Source: Acanthosepion esculentum (lineage: Eukaryota > Mollusca > Cephalopoda > Sepiida > Sepiidae). Taken from it: 64,000 nucleotides of DNA. The stretch is taken from the NCBI GenBank assembly GCA_964036315.1, contig CAXIWW010000817.1, forward strand, positions 469,501 through 533,500, read 5' to 3'. A program made the translations under genes and the position numbers. Of the stretch, positions 49,095 through 62,354 are shown piece by piece. Below the pieces are notes generated by a model that searched no databases, had not been told where the DNA came from, and saw only the letters and a program-made list of their open reading frames with translations. The first letter of the stretch is position 1. Each line of letters begins with the position of its first letter.

Positions 49095-51593
49095 CCGAGG
49101 AATAGTTGGCACTGTGGTGGTGTTGGCACTTTTGCTATCAGTTGTTGGCACTTTTGCTATCAGCTTTTGGCACTTTCGGTATCAGCTTTTGGCGCTTTTG
49201 CTATCAGCTGTTGGCACTTTTGCTATCAGCCGTTGGGACTTTTGCTATCAGCTTTTGGCACTTTTGGTATCAGCTGTTGGCACTTTTGCTATCAGCTGTT
49301 GGCACTTTTGCTATCAGCTTTTGGCACTTTTGCTAGCAGCTGTTGCCACTTTTGCTATCAGCTGTTGGCACTTTTGCTATCAGCTGTGGTGCTGTTGGCA
49401 CTTTTGCTATCAACTGGTGTTGTTCGCAAGTTTTTATATAAACATGTATTTTTATACTTTCATAGAGTTTTTTTTAGTGGGGGGTCACTATTTGCTCATA
49501 GCTGGGCCCCTTTGTGATCAGAAGCCTTGCTGTCAGATGTAGTTTATATTCATACCTAGGACTAGTTGGCACTGTGGTGCTGTTGGCACTTTTGCTATCA
49601 GCTGTTGGCACTTTTGCTATCAGCTTTTGGCACTTTTGGCATCAGCTGTTGGCACTTTTGCTATCAGCTGTTGGCACATTTGCTATCAGCTGTGGTGCTG
49701 TTGGCACTTTTGCTATCAACTGGCGTTGTTCGCAAGTTTTTATATAAACATGTATTTTTATACTTTCATAGTGTTTTTTTTTAGTGGGGGCTCACTATAT
49801 GCTCATAGCTGGGACACTTTGTGATCAGAAGCCTTGCTGTCAGATGTAGTTTATAATCATACCTAGGACTAGTTGGCACTGTGGTGCTGCTGGGACTTTT
49901 GCTATCAGCTGTTGGCACTTTTGCTATCAGCTGTTTGCACTTTTGCTATCAGCTGTTGGCACTTTTGCTATCAGCTGTGGTGCTGTTGGCACTTTTGCTA
50001 TCAACTGGTGTTGTTCGCAAGTTTTTATATAAACAACTATTTTTATACTTTCATAGTGTTTTTTTTTAATGGGGGGTCACTATTTGCTCATAGCTGGGAC
50101 CTTCTGTGATCAGAAGCCTTGCAGTCAGATGTAGTTTATAGTCATACCTAGGACTAGTTGGCACTGTGGTGCTGTTGGCACTTTTGCTATCAGCTGTTGG
50201 CACTTTTGCTATCAGCTGTTGGCACTTTGGTATAATCTGTTGGCACTTTTGCTATCAGCTGTTGGCACATTTGCTATCAGCTGTTGGCACTTTTGCTATC
50301 AGCTTTTGGCACTTTTGGTATCAGCTGTTGGCACTTGTGCTATCAGCTGTTGGCACTTTTGCTAACAGTTTTTGGCACTTTTGCTATCAGCTGTTGGCAC
50401 TTTTGCTATCAGCTGTTGGCACTTTTGCTATCAGCTGTGGTCCTGTTGGCACTTTTGCTATCAACTGGTGTTGTTCGCAAGTTTTTATATAAACATGTAT
50501 TTTTATACTTTCATAGTGTTTTTTTTTAGTGGAGGGTCAGTATTTGCTCATAGCAGGGACCCTTTGTGATCAGAAGCCTTGCTGTCAGATGTAGTTTATG
50601 ATCATACCTAGGACTAGTTGGCACTGTGGTGCTGTTGGCACTTTTGCTATCAGCTGTTGGCACTTTTGCTATCAGCTGTTGGCACTTTTGCTATCAGCTG
50701 TTGGCACTTTTGTTATCAGCTGTGGTGATGTTGGCACTTTTGCTATCAACTGGTGTTGTTCGCAAGTTTTTATATAAACATGTATTTTTATACTTTCATA
50801 GTGTTTTTATTTAGTGGGGGGTCACTATTTGGTCATAGCTGGGACCCTTTGTGATCAGAAGCCTTGCTGTCAGATGTAGTTTATAGTCATACCTAGGACT
50901 AGTTGGCACTGTGGTGCTTTTGGCACTATTGCTATCAGCTGTTGGCACTTTTGCTATCAGCTGTTGGCACTTTTGCTATCAGCTGTGGTGCTGTTGGCCC
51001 TTTTGCTATCAACTGGTGTTGTTCGCACGTTTTTATATAAACATGTATTTTTATACATTCATAGTGTTTTTTTTAGTGGGGGGTCACTATTTGCTCATAG
51101 CTGGGACACTTTGTGATCAGAAGCCTTGCTGTCAGATGTAGTTTATAATCATACCTAGGACTAGTTGGCACTTTGGTGCTGCTGGCACTTTTGCTATCAG
51201 CTGTTGGCACTTTTGCTATCAGCTGTTTGCACTTTTGCTATCAGCTGTTGGCACTTTTGCTATCAGCTCTGGTGCTGTTGGCACTTTCGCTATCAGGTGT
51301 TGGCACTTTTGCTATCAGCTTTTGGCACTTTTGGTATCAGCTGTTGGCACTTTTGCTATCAGCTGTTGGCACTTTTGCTATCAGCTGTTGGCACTTTTGG
51401 TATCAGTTGTTGGCACTTTTGCTATCAGCTGTTTGCACATTTGCTATCAACTGGTGTTGTTCGCAAGTTTTTATAGAAACATGTAATTTTATACTTTCAT
51501 AGAGTTTTTTTTTTAGGGGGGGTTCACTATTTGCTCATAGCTGGGACCCTTTGTGATCAGAATCCTTGCTGTCAGATGTAGTTTATAGTCATA
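49095..51593 (-). repeat. Inverted monomers, 262-460 bp
   Basis: Core motifs start at 49,095, 49,555, 49,862, 50,147, 50,607, 50,892 and 51,154. The 49,095 monomer shares CACTTTCGGTATC and GGCGC with 46,033 and is a shorter relative of the 905-bp type. The others are ordinary, with no clear HOR seen. Confidence 0.83.
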
Positions 51594-51780
51594 CCTAGGA
51601 CTAGTTGGCACTGTGGTGCTGTTGGCACTTTTGCTATCAGCTGTTGTTCGCAAGTTTTTATATAAACATGTATCTTTATACTTTCATAGTGTTTTTTTTT
51701 TAGTCGGGGGTCACTATTTGCTCATAGCTGGGACCCTTTGTGATCAGAAGCCTTGCTGTCAGATGTAGTTTATAGTCATA
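51594..51780 (-). repeat. Minimal monomer without array (187 bp)
   Basis: The core motif is followed by one bracket and a single 22-mer, then CAGCTGTTGTTCGCAAG, which joins straight to the core. It is the counterpart of the 189-bp monomer at 36,345. Both fit 198 bp minus one 8-bp bracket, within one to three bases. Confidence 0.88.
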
Positions 51781-54700
51781 CCTTGGACTAATTGGCACTG
51801 TGGTGCTGTTGGCACCTTTGCTATCAGCTGTTGGCACTTTTGCTATCAGCTGTTGGCACTTTTGCTATCAGCTGTTGGCACTTTTGCTATCAACTGGTGT
51901 TGTTCGCAAGTATTTAGATAAACATGTATTTTTATACTTTCATAGAGTTTTTTTTTAGTGGGGGGTCACTATTTGCTCATAGATGGGACACTTTGTGATC
52001 AGAAGTCTTGCTGTCAGATGTAGTTTCTAGTCATACCTAGGACTAGTTGGCAATGTGGTGCTGTTGGCACTTTTGCTATCAGCTGTTGGTACTTTTGCTA
52101 TTAGCTGTTGGCACTTTTGCTATCAGCTGTTGGCACTTTTGCTATCAGCTGTTGGCACTTTTGCTATCAGCTGTTGGCACTTTTGCTATCAGCTTTTGGC
52201 AGTTTTGGTATCATCTGTTGGCACTTTTGCTATCAGCTGTTTGCACTTTTCCTATCAGCTGTGGCACTTTTGATATCAGTTGTTTGCACTTTTTGCTATC
52301 AGCTGTTGGCACTTTTGCTATCAGCTGTGGTGCTGTTGGCACTTTTGCGATCAACTGGTGTTGTTCATAAGTTTTTATATAAACATGTATTTTTAAACAT
52401 TCATAGTATTTTTTTTTAGTGGGGGGTCACTATTTGCTCATAGCTGGGTCCCTTTGTGATCAGAAGCCTTGCTGTCAGATGTAGTTTATAGTCATACCTA
52501 GGACTAGTTGGCTGTGGTGCTGTTGGCACTTTTGCTATCAGCTGTTGGCACATTTGCTATCAGCTGTTGGCACTTTTGTTACCAGCTGTTGGCACTTTTG
52601 CTATAAGCTGTGGTGCTGTTGGCACTTTTCTATCAACTGGTGTTGTTCGCAAGTTTTTATATAAACATGTATTTTTATACTTTCATAGTGTTTTTTTTTA
52701 GTGGGGTGTCACTATTAGCTCATAGCTGGGACACTTTGTGATCAGAAGCCTTGCTGGCAGATGAAGTTTATAGTCATACCTAGGACTAGTTGGCACTGTG
52801 GTGCTGTTGGCACTTTTGCTATCAGCTGTTGGCACTTTTGCTATCAGCTGTTGGCACTTTTGCTATCAGCTGTTTGCACTTTTGCTATCAACTGTTGTTG
52901 TTCCCAAGTTTTATATAAACATGTATTTTTATACTTTCATAGTGTTTTTTTTTTAGTGGGGGGGTAACTATTTGCTCATAGCTGGGAGCCTTTGTGATCA
53001 CAAGCCTTGCTGTCAGATGTAGTTTATAGTCATACCTAGGACAAGTTGGCAGTGTGGTGCTGTTTGCACTTTTGCTATCAGCTGATGGCACTTTTGCTAT
53101 CAGCTGTTGGCACTTTTGCTATCATCTGTTGGCACTTTTGCTATCAGCTGTTGGCACTTTTGCTATCAGCTGTGGTGCTGTTTGCACTTTTGCTATCAAC
53201 TGTTGTTGTTCGCAAGTTTTTATATAAACATGTATTTTTATACTTTCATAGAGTTTTTTTTTAGTGGGGGGTAACTATTTGCTCATAGCTGGGCCCCTTT
53301 GTGATCAGAAGCATTGCTGTCAGATGTAGTTTATAGACATACCTAGGACTAGTTGGCACTGTGGTGCTTTTGGGACTTTTGCTATCAGCAGTTGGCACTT
53401 TTGCTATCAGCTCTTGGCACTTTTGCTATTAGCTGTTGGCACTTTTGCTATCAGCTGAGTGCTGTTGGAACTTTTACTATCAACTGGTGTTGTTCGCATG
53501 TTTTTATATAAACATGTATTTTTATACTTTCACATTGTTTTTTTTTTAAATGGGCGGACACTATTTGCTCATAGCTGGGACCCTTTGTGATCAGAAGCTT
53601 TGCTGTCAGATGTAGTTTATAGTCATACTAGGACTAGTTGGCACTGTGGTGCTGTTGGCACTTTTGCTATCAGCTGTTGGTATTTTGCTATTAGCTGTTG
53701 GCACTTTTGCTATCAGCTTTTGGCACTTTTGGTATCAGCTGTTGGCACTTTTGCTATCAGCTGTTGGCAATTTGCAATCAGCTGTTGGCACTTTTGCTAT
53801 CAGCTGTTGGGACATTTGCTATCAGCTGTTGGCACTTTTGCTATAAGCTGTTGGCACTTTTGCTATCAGCTGTTGGCAGTTTTGCTATCATCTGTTGGCA
53901 ATTTTGCTATCAGCTGTTGGCACTTTTGCTATCAGCTGTGGTGCTGTTTGCAGTTTTGCTATCAACTGGTGTTGCAAGTTTTTATATAAACATGTATTTT
54001 TATACTTTCATAGTTTTTTTTTAGTGGGGGTTACTATTTGCTCATAGCTGGGAGCCTTTGTGATCACAAGCCTTGCTGTCAGATGTAGTTTATAGTCATA
54101 CCTAGGACTAGTTGGCACTGTGGTGCTTTTGGCACTTTTGCTATCAGCTGTTGGCACTTTTGCTATCAGCTGTTGGCACTTTTGCTATTAGCTGTTGGCA
54201 CTTTTGCTATCAGCTGAGTGCTGTTGGCACTTTTGCTATCAACTGGTGTTGTTTGCAAGTTTTTATATAAACATGTATTTTTATACTTTCACATTGTTTT
54301 TTTTTTAATGGGGTGTCACTATTTGCTCATAGCTGGGACCCTTTCTAATCAGAAGCCTTGCTGGAAGATGAAGTTTATAGTCATACCTAGGACTAGTTGG
54401 CACTGTGGTGCTGTTGGCACTTTTGCTCTCAGCTGTTGGCACTTTTGTTATCAGCTGTTGGCACTTTTGCTATCAGCTGTTGGCACTTTTGCTATCAACT
54501 GGTGTTGTTCGCAAGTTTTATATAAACATGTATTTTTATACTTTCATAGTGTTTTTTTTTTATTTGGGGGGTAACTATTTGCTCATAGCTGGGACCCTTT
54601 GTGATCAGAAGTCTTGCTGTCAGATGTAGTTTATAGTCATACCTAGGACTAGTTCGCACTGTGGTGCTGTTGGCACTTTTGCTATCAGCTGTTGGCACTT

Positions 54701-57700
54701 TTGCTATCAGCTTTTGGCACTTTTGCTATCAGCTGTTGGCACTTTTGCTATCAGCTTTTGGCACGTTTGGTATCATCTGTTGGCACTTTTGCTATCAGCT
54801 GTTGGCACTTTTGCTATCAGCTGTGGTGCTGTTGGCACTTTTGCTATCAACTGGTGTTGTTCGCAAGTTTTTATATAAACATGTATTTTTATACATTCAT
54901 AGTGTTTTTTTTTAGTGGGGGGTCACTATTTGCTCATAGCTCGGACCATTTGTTATCAGAAGCCTTGCTCTCAGATGGAGTTTATAGTCATACCTAGGAC
55001 TAGTTGGCACAGTGGTGCTGTTGGCACTTTTGCTATCAGCTGTTGGCACTTTTGCTATCAGCTGTTGGGACTTTTGCTATGAGCTGTGTTGCTGTTTGCA
55101 CTTTTGCTATCAACTGGTGTTGTTCGCAAGTTTTTATATAAACATGTATTTTTATACTTTCATAGAGTTTTTTTTTAGTGGGGGGTAACTATTTGCTCAT
55201 AGCTGGGACCCTTTGTGATCAGAAGCATTGCTGTAAGATGTAGTTTATAGACATACCTAGGACTAGTTGGCACTGTGGTGCTTTTGACACATTTGCTATC
55301 AGCTGTTGGCACTTTTGCTATCAGCTGTTGGCACTATTGCTATTAGCTGTTGGCACTTTTGCTATCAGCTGAGTGCTGTTGGCACTTTTGCTATCAAATG
55401 GTGTTGTTCGCATGTTTTTATATAAACATGTATTTTTATACTTTCACATTGTTTTTTTTTTTAAATGGGGGTTCACTATTTGCTCATAGCTGGGACCCTT
55501 TGTGATCAGAAGCCTTGCTGTCAGATGTAGTTTATAGTCATACCTAGGACTAGTTGGCACTGTGGTGCAGTTTGCACTTTTGCTATCAGCTGTTGGTACT
55601 TTTGGTGTTAGCTGTTGGCACTTTTGCTATCAGCTTTTGGCACTTTTGCTATCATCTGTTGGCAATTTTGCTATCAGCTGTTGGCACTTTTGCTATCAGC
55701 TTTTGGCACTTTTGGTATCAGCTGTTGGCACTTTTGCTATCAGCTGTTGGCTCTTTTGCTATCAGCTGTGGTGCTGTTGGCACTTTTGCTATCAACTGGT
55801 GTTGTTCGCACGTTTTTATTTATACATGTATTTTTATACTTTCATAATGTTTTTTTTAGTGGGGGGTCACTATTTGCTCAGAGCTGGGACCCTTTGTGAT
55901 CAGAAGCCTTGCTCTCAGATGTAGTTTATAGTCATACCTAGGATTAGTTGGCACTTTGGTGCTGTTGGCACTTTTGCTATCAGATGTTGGCACATTTGCT
56001 TTCAGCTGTTGGCACTTTTGCTATCAGCTGTTGGCACTTTTGCTATCAGCTGTTGGCACTTTTGCTATCATCTGTTGGCACTTTTGCTATCAGCTGTTGG
56101 CACTTTTGCTATCAGCTTTTGGCACTTTTAGTATCAGCTGTTGGCACTTTTGCTATCAGCTGTTGGAACTTTTGCTATCAGCTGTGGTGGTGTTGGCACT
56201 TTTGCTCTCAACTGGTGTTGTTCGCAAGTTTTTATATAAACATGTATATTTATACATTCATAGTGTTTTTTTTAGTGGCGGGTCACTATTTGCTCATAGC
56301 TGGGAACCTTTGTGATCAGAAGTCTTGCTGTCAGATGTAGTTTATAGTCATACCTAGGACTAGTTGGCAATGTGGTGCTGTTGGCACTTTTGCTATCAGC
56401 TGTTGGCACTTTTGCTATCAGCTGTTGGCACTTTTGCTATCAGCTTTTGGCACTTTTGATATCAGCTGTTGGCACTTTTGCTATCAGCTGTTTGCAGTTT
56501 TTCTATCAGCTGTTGGCACTTTTGCAATCAGCTGTTGGCACTTTTGCTATCAGCTGTTGGCACTTTTGCTATCAGCTGTTGGCACTTTTGCTATCAGCTT
56601 TTGGCACTTTTGCCATCAGCTGGTGTCACTTTTGCTATCAGCTGTTGGCACTTTTGCTATCAGCTGTGGTGCTGTTGGCACTTTTGCTATCAACTGATGT
56701 TGTTCGCAAGTTTTTATATAAACATGTATTTTTATACATTCATAGTGTTTTTTTTTTAGTGTGGGTGTCACTATTTGCTCATAGCTGGGACCCTTTGTGA
56801 TCAGAAGGATTGCTGTCAGATGTAGTTTATAGTCATACCTAGGACTAGTTGGAACTGTGGTGCTGTTGGCACTATTGCTATCAGCTGTTGGCAGTTTTGC
56901 TATCAGCTGTTGGCACTTTTGCTATCAGCTGTTGGCACTTTTGCTATCAGCTGTGGTGCTGTTGGCACTTTTGCTATCAACTGGTGTTTTTCTCAAGTTT
57001 TAATAAAAATATGTATTTTCATACATTCATAGTATTTTTTTTTCAGTGGGGGGTCACTATTTGCTCATAGCTGGGACCCTTTGTGATCAGAAGCCTTGCT
57101 GTCAGATGTAGTTTATAGACATGCCTAGGACTAATTGGCAATGTGGTGCTGTTGGCACTTTTGCTATCAGCTGGTGGCACTTTTGCTATCAGCTGTTGGC
57201 ACTTTTGCTATCAGCTGTGGTGCTGTTGGCACTTTTGCTATCAACTGGTGTTGTTCGCAAGTTTTTATATAAATATGTATTTTTATATTTTCATAGTGTT
57301 TTTTTTTTAGTGGGGTTCACTATTTGCTCATAGCTGGGACCATTTGTGATCAGAAGCCTTGCTGTCAGATGTAGTTTATAGTCATACCTAGGACTAGTTG
57401 GCACTGTGGTGCTTTTGGCAATTTTGCTATCAGCTGTTGGCACTTTTGCTATCAGCTGTTGGCATTTTTGTATCAGCTGTTGGCACTTTTGCTATCAGCT
57501 GTTGGCACTTTTGCTATCAGCTGTGGTGCTTTTGGCACTTTTGCTATCAACTGGTGTTGTTCGCAAGTTTTTATATAAACATGTATTTTTATACTTTCAT
57601 AGTGTTTTTTTTTTTAGTGGGGGTCATTATTTGCTCATAGCTGGGACACTTTGTGATCAGAAGCCTTGCTGTCAGATGTAGTTTATAGTCATACCTAGGA

Positions 57701-58130
57701 CTAGTTGGCAATGAGGTGCTGTTGGCACTTTTGCTATCAGCTGTTGGCACTTTTGCTATCAGCTGTTGTGCTGTTGACACTTTTGCTATCAACTGGTGTT
57801 GTTCGCAAGTTTTTATATAAACATGTATTTTTATACTTTCATAGTATTTTTTTTTAGTGGGGGGTCACTATTGGCTCATAGCTGGCACCCTTTGTGATCA
57901 GAAGACTTGCTGTCAGATGTAGTTTATAGTCATACCTAGGAATAGTTGGAACTGTCGTGCTGTTGGCACTTTTGCAATCAGTTGTTGGCACTTTTGCTAT
58001 AAGCTGTTGGCACTTTCGCTATCAGCTTTTGGCACTTTTGCTATCAGCTGTTGGCACTTTTGCTATCAGCTGTTGGCACATTTCCTATCAGCTGTTGGCA
58101 CTTTTGCGATCAGCTGTTGACACTTTTGCT
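51781..58130 (-). repeat. Inverted monomers up to the right orientation breakpoint
   Basis: Core motifs start at 51,781, 52,036, 52,497, 52,779, 53,035, 53,342, 53,627, 54,101, 54,386, 54,642, 54,993, 55,256, 55,543, 55,937, 56,353, 56,838, 57,124, 57,387, 57,694 and 57,935. Monomers at 51,781, 52,779 and 54,386 lack one bracket (255-256 bp). The sets 53,035-53,626, 54,101-54,385 and 55,256-55,542 share CAGCTGAGTGCTG and CACATTGTTTTT variants, which hints at a diverged HOR. The last monomer breaks off in its 22-mer array at 58,130. Confidence 0.83.
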
Positions 58131-58203
58131 AACAGCTGATAGCAAAAGTGCCAACAGCTGATAGCAAAAGTGCCCACAGCTGATAGCAAAAGTGCCAACA
58201 GCA
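58068..58203. repeat. Zero-spacer palindrome at the right orientation junction
   Basis: The inverted array ends CACTTTTGCT at 58,130 and the forward array begins AACAGCTGATAGC at 58,131. The symmetry centre is the self-complementary CAGCTG at 58,133-58,138. Pairing outward by eye gives long complementary runs with isolated mismatches (A:A next to the centre, then A:C, then G:A). It extends through the roughly three forward units before the next bracket, about 65 bp per arm. Such a sequence can extrude a cruciform or fold into a hairpin. Confidence 0.88.
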
Positions 58204-59924
58204 CTACATTGCCAACTAGTCCTAGGTATGATTATAAACTACATCTGACAGCAAGGATTCTGTCACAAAGGGTCCCAGCTATGAGCAAATAGTGACCCCC
58301 CACTAAAAAAACACTATGAATGTATAAAAATACATGTTTATATAAATACTTGCGAACAACACCAGTTGATAGCAAAAGTGCCAACAGCACCACATCTGAT
58401 AGCAAAAGTGCCAACAGATCATAGCAAAAGTGCCAACAGCTGATAGCAAAAGTGCCTATAACTGATAGCAAAAGTGACAACAGCACCACAGTGCCAACTA
58501 GTCCTAGGTATGACTATAAACTACATCTGACAGCAAGGCTTCTGATCACAAAGGGTCCCAGCTATGAGCAAATAGTGTCCCCCACTAAAAAAAAAACACT
58601 ATGAAAATATAAAAATACATGTTTATATAAAAACTTGCGAACAACACCAGTTGATAGCAAAAGTTCCAATAGCACCACAGCTGATAGCAAAAGTGCCAAC
58701 AGCTGATAGCAAAAGTGCCAAAAGCTGATAGCAAAAGTGCCAACAGCTGATAGCAAAAGTGCCAACAGATGATACCAAAAGTGCCAACAGCTGATAGCAA
58801 AAGTGCCAACAGCAGATAGCAAAAGAGCCAACAGCACCCCAGTGCAAACTAGTCCTAGATATGACTATAAACTACATCTGACAGCAAGGCTTCTGATCAT
58901 ACAGGTTCCCAACTATGAGAAAATAGTGACCCCCCACTAAAAAAAACACTATGAAAGTATAAAAATACATGTTTATATAAAAACTTGCGAACAACACCAG
59001 TTGATAGCAAAAGTGCCAACAGCAACACAGCTGATAGCAAAAGTGCCAACAGCTGATAGCAAAAGTGCCAACAGCTGATAGCAAAAGTGCCAACAGCACC
59101 ACAGTGCCAACTAGTCCTAGGTATGACAATAAACTACATCTGACAGCAAGGCTTCTGATCACAAAGTTTCCCAGCTATGAGCAAATAGTGACCCCCCACT
59201 AAAAAAAAAACACTATGAATGTTTAAAAATACATGTTTATATAAAAACTTGCGAACAACACCATTTGATAGCAAAAGTGCCAACAGCACCACAGCTGATA
59301 GCAAAAGTTCCAACAGCTGATTGCAAAAGTTCCAACAGATGATAACAAAAGTGCCAACAGCTGATAGCAAAAGTGCCAACAGCTGATAGCAAAGGTGCCA
59401 ACAGCACCACAGTGCCAACTAGTCCTAGGTATGATTATAAACTACATCTGACAGCAAGGCTTCTGATCACAAAGTGTCCCAGCTATGAGCAAATAGTGAC
59501 ACCCCACTAAAAAATAAACACTATGAAAGTATAAAAATACATGTTTATATAAAATCTTGCGAACAACACCAGTTGATAGCAAAAGTGCCAACAGCACCAC
59601 AGCTGATAGCAAAAGTTCCAACAGCTGATAGCAAAAGTTCCAACAGCACCACATTGTCAACTAGTCCTAGGTATGACTATAAACTACATCTGACAGTAAG
59701 GCTTCTGATCACAAAGTGTCCCAGCTATGAGCAAATAGTGACCCCCCACTAAAAAAAAAACATTATGAAAGTATAAAAATACATGTTTATATAAAAACTT
59801 GCGAACAACACCAGTTGATAGCAAAAGTGCAAATAGCACCACAGCTGATAGGAAAAGTGCCAACAGCTGATACCAAAAGTGCCAACAGCTGATAGAAAAA
59901 GTGCCAACAGCACCACAGTGCCAA
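58131..59924 (+). repeat. Forward monomers after the breakpoint
   Basis: The orientation returns to forward with three 22-mers, then cores at 58,216, 58,498, 58,849, 59,111, 59,419 and 59,661 (282, 351, 262, 308, 242, 264 bp). The 58,216 core reads GCAAGGATTCTGTCAC, with a base lost from TGATCAC. No HOR was seen in this part. Confidence 0.83.
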
Positions 59925-61210
59925 CTAGTCCTAGGTATGACTATAAACTACATCTGACAGCAAGGCTTCTGATCACAAAGGGTCCCAGCTCTGAGCAAAT
60001 AGTGACCCACCACTAAAAAAAAAACACTATGAATGTATAAAAATACATGTTTATATAAAAACTTGCGAACAACACCAGTTGATAGCAAAAGTGCCAACAG
60101 CACCACAGCTGATAGTAAAAGTGCCAACAGCTGATAGCAAAAGTGCCAACAGCTGATAGAAAAAGTGCCAACAGCACCAAAGTGCCAACTAGTCCTAGGT
60201 ATGACTATAAACTACATCTGACAGCAAGTCTTCTGATCACAAAGGGTCCCAGCTATGAGCAAATAGTGACCCCCCACTAAAAAAAACACACTATGAAAGT
60301 ATAAAAATACATGTTTATATAAAAACTTGCGAACAAAACCAGTTGATAGCAAAAGTGCCAACAGCTGATAGCAAAAGTGCCAACAGCTGATAGCAAAAGT
60401 GTCAAAAGCTGATAGCAAAAGTGCAGACAGCTGATAGCAAAAGTGCCAACAGCTGAAACCAAAAGTGCCAAAACTGATAGCAAAAGTGCCAACAGCTGAT
60501 AGCAAAAGTGCCAACAGCTGATAGCAAAAGTGACAACAGCTGATACCAAAAGTGCCAACAGCTGATAGAAAAAGTGCCAACAGCACCACAGTGCCAACTA
60601 GTCCTAGGTATGACTATAAACTACATCTGACAGCAAGGCTTCTGATCATAAAGGTTCCCAGCTATGAGCAAATAGTGACCCCCCACTAAAAAAAAAAACA
60701 TTATGAATGTATAAAAATACATGTTTATATAAAAACTTGCGAACAACACCAGTTGATAGCAAAAGTGCCAACAGCACCACAGCTGATAGTAAAAGTGCCA
60801 ACAGCTGATAGCAAAAGTACCAACAGCTGATAGCAAAAGTGCCAACAGCACCACAGTGCCAACTAATCCTAGGTATGACTATAAACTACATCTGACAGCA
60901 AATCTTCTGATCACAAAGGGTCCCAGCTATGAGCAAATAGTGACCCCCCACTAAAAAAAAACACTCTATGAATGTATAAAAATACATGTTTATATAAAAA
61001 CTTGCGAACAACACCAGTTGATAGCAAAAGTGCCAACAGCACCACAGCTGATAGCAAAAGTGCCAACAGCTGATAGAAAAAGTGCCAACAGCACCACAGT
61101 GCCAACTAGTCCTAGGTATGACTATAAACTACATCTGACAACAAGGCTTCTGATCACAAAGGGTCCCAGCTATGAGCAAATAGTGACCCCCCACTAAAAA
61201 AAAACACTAT
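59925..61210 (+). repeat. Five-monomer block, copy 1 (about 2.43 kb from copy 2)
   Basis: Cores start at 59,925 (264), 60,189 (409), 60,598 (265), 60,863 (243) and 61,106. Markers are GACCCACCACT, GTGCAGACAGC, GATCATAAAGGTTCCC, AACACTCTATGAATG and CTGACAACAAGG. The 409-bp monomer lacks the left bracket and also contains a shortened CCAAAACTGATAG unit. Confidence 0.9.
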
Positions 61211-62354
61211 GAATGTATAAAAATACATGTTTATATAAAAACTTGCGTACAACACCAGTTGATAGCAAAAGTGCCAACAGCACCACAGCTGATAGCAAAA
61301 GTGCCAACAGCTGATAGCAAAAGTGCCAACAGCTGATAGCAAAAGTGCCAACAGCTGATACCAATAGCGCCAAAAGCTGATAGCAAAATTGCCAACAGCT
61401 GATAGCTAAAGTGCCAACAGCTGATAGCAAAAGTGCAAACAGCTGATAGCAAAAGTGCCAACAGCTGATACCAAAAGTGCTAACAGCTGATAGCAAAAGT
61501 GCCAACAGCTGATAGCAAAAGTGCCAACAGCACCACAGTGCCAACTAGTCCTAGGTATGATTATAAACTACATCTGACAGCAAGGCTTCTGATCACAAAG
61601 GGTCCCAGCTATGAGCAAATAGTGACCCCCCACTAAAAAAAAACACTATGAAAGTATAAAAATAGATGTTTATATAAAAACTTGCGAACAACACCAGTTG
61701 ATAGCAAAAGTGCCAACAGCACCACAGCTGATAACAAAAGTGCCAACAGCTGATAGCAAATTGCCAATAGCTGATAGCAAATGTGCCAACAGCTGATAGC
61801 AAAAGTGCCAACAGCACCACAATGCCAACTAGTCCTAGGTATGACAATAAACTACATCTGACAGAAAGGCTTCTGATCACAAAGGGTCCCAGCTATGAGC
61901 AAATAGTGACCCCCCACTAAAAAAAACACTATGAATGTATAAAAATACATGTTTATATAAAAACATGCGAACAACACCAGTTGATAGCAAAAGTGCCAAC
62001 AGCACCACAGCTGATAGCAAAAGTGCCAACAGCTGATAGCAAAAGTGCCAACAGCTGATAGTAAAAGTGCCAAAAGCTGATAGCAAAAGTGCCAACAGCT
62101 GATAGCAAAAGTGCCAACAGATGATAGCAAAAGTGCCAACAGCTGATAGCAAAAGTGCCAACAGCTGATAGCAAAAGTGCGAAAAGCTGATAGCAAAAGT
62201 GCAGACAGCTGATAGCAAATGTGCCAACAGCTGATACCAAAAGTGCCAAAAGCTGATAGCAAAAGTGCCAACAGCTGATAGCAAAAGTGCCAACAGCTGA
62301 TACCAAAAGTGCCAACAGCTGATAGAAAAAGTGCCAACAGCACCACAGTGCCAA
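61211..62354 (+). repeat. Monomers of 439, 284 and 526 bp between the duplicate blocks
   Basis: This stretch holds the rest of the 61,106 monomer and cores at 61,545 and 61,829. The 526-bp monomer ends with GTGCAGACAGC, CAGCTGATACC and GATAGAAAAAGTGCC units like those of 60,189. It may be the expanded version of that type. Confidence 0.83.

Larger units (their letters stand above)
36581..58130 (-). repeat. 21.5-kb block of the same satellite in inverted orientation
   Basis: From 36,581 all cores read CCTAGGACTAG first, and the 22-mers read GTTGGCACTTTTGCTATCAG, the complement of the flanking orientation. The block has 58 core starts from 36,862 to 57,935 and contains its own HORs. It returns to forward orientation at 58,131. 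No unique DNA marks either end. The block could be a genuine inversion, a fold-back amplification, or a scaffold or assembly join within repeats. The sequence alone cannot distinguish these. Confidence 0.93.

Noticed and set aside
36581..58130. Transposon or foldback element bounded by inverted repeats
   Set aside because: Inside and outside are the same satellite; there is no target-site duplication, terminal motif or transposase.
36590..58139. Plus-strand open frames of the inverted block as genes
   Set aside because: Same by-product in the other orientation; the peptide repeat is identical to that of the flanks and no frame is preferred.
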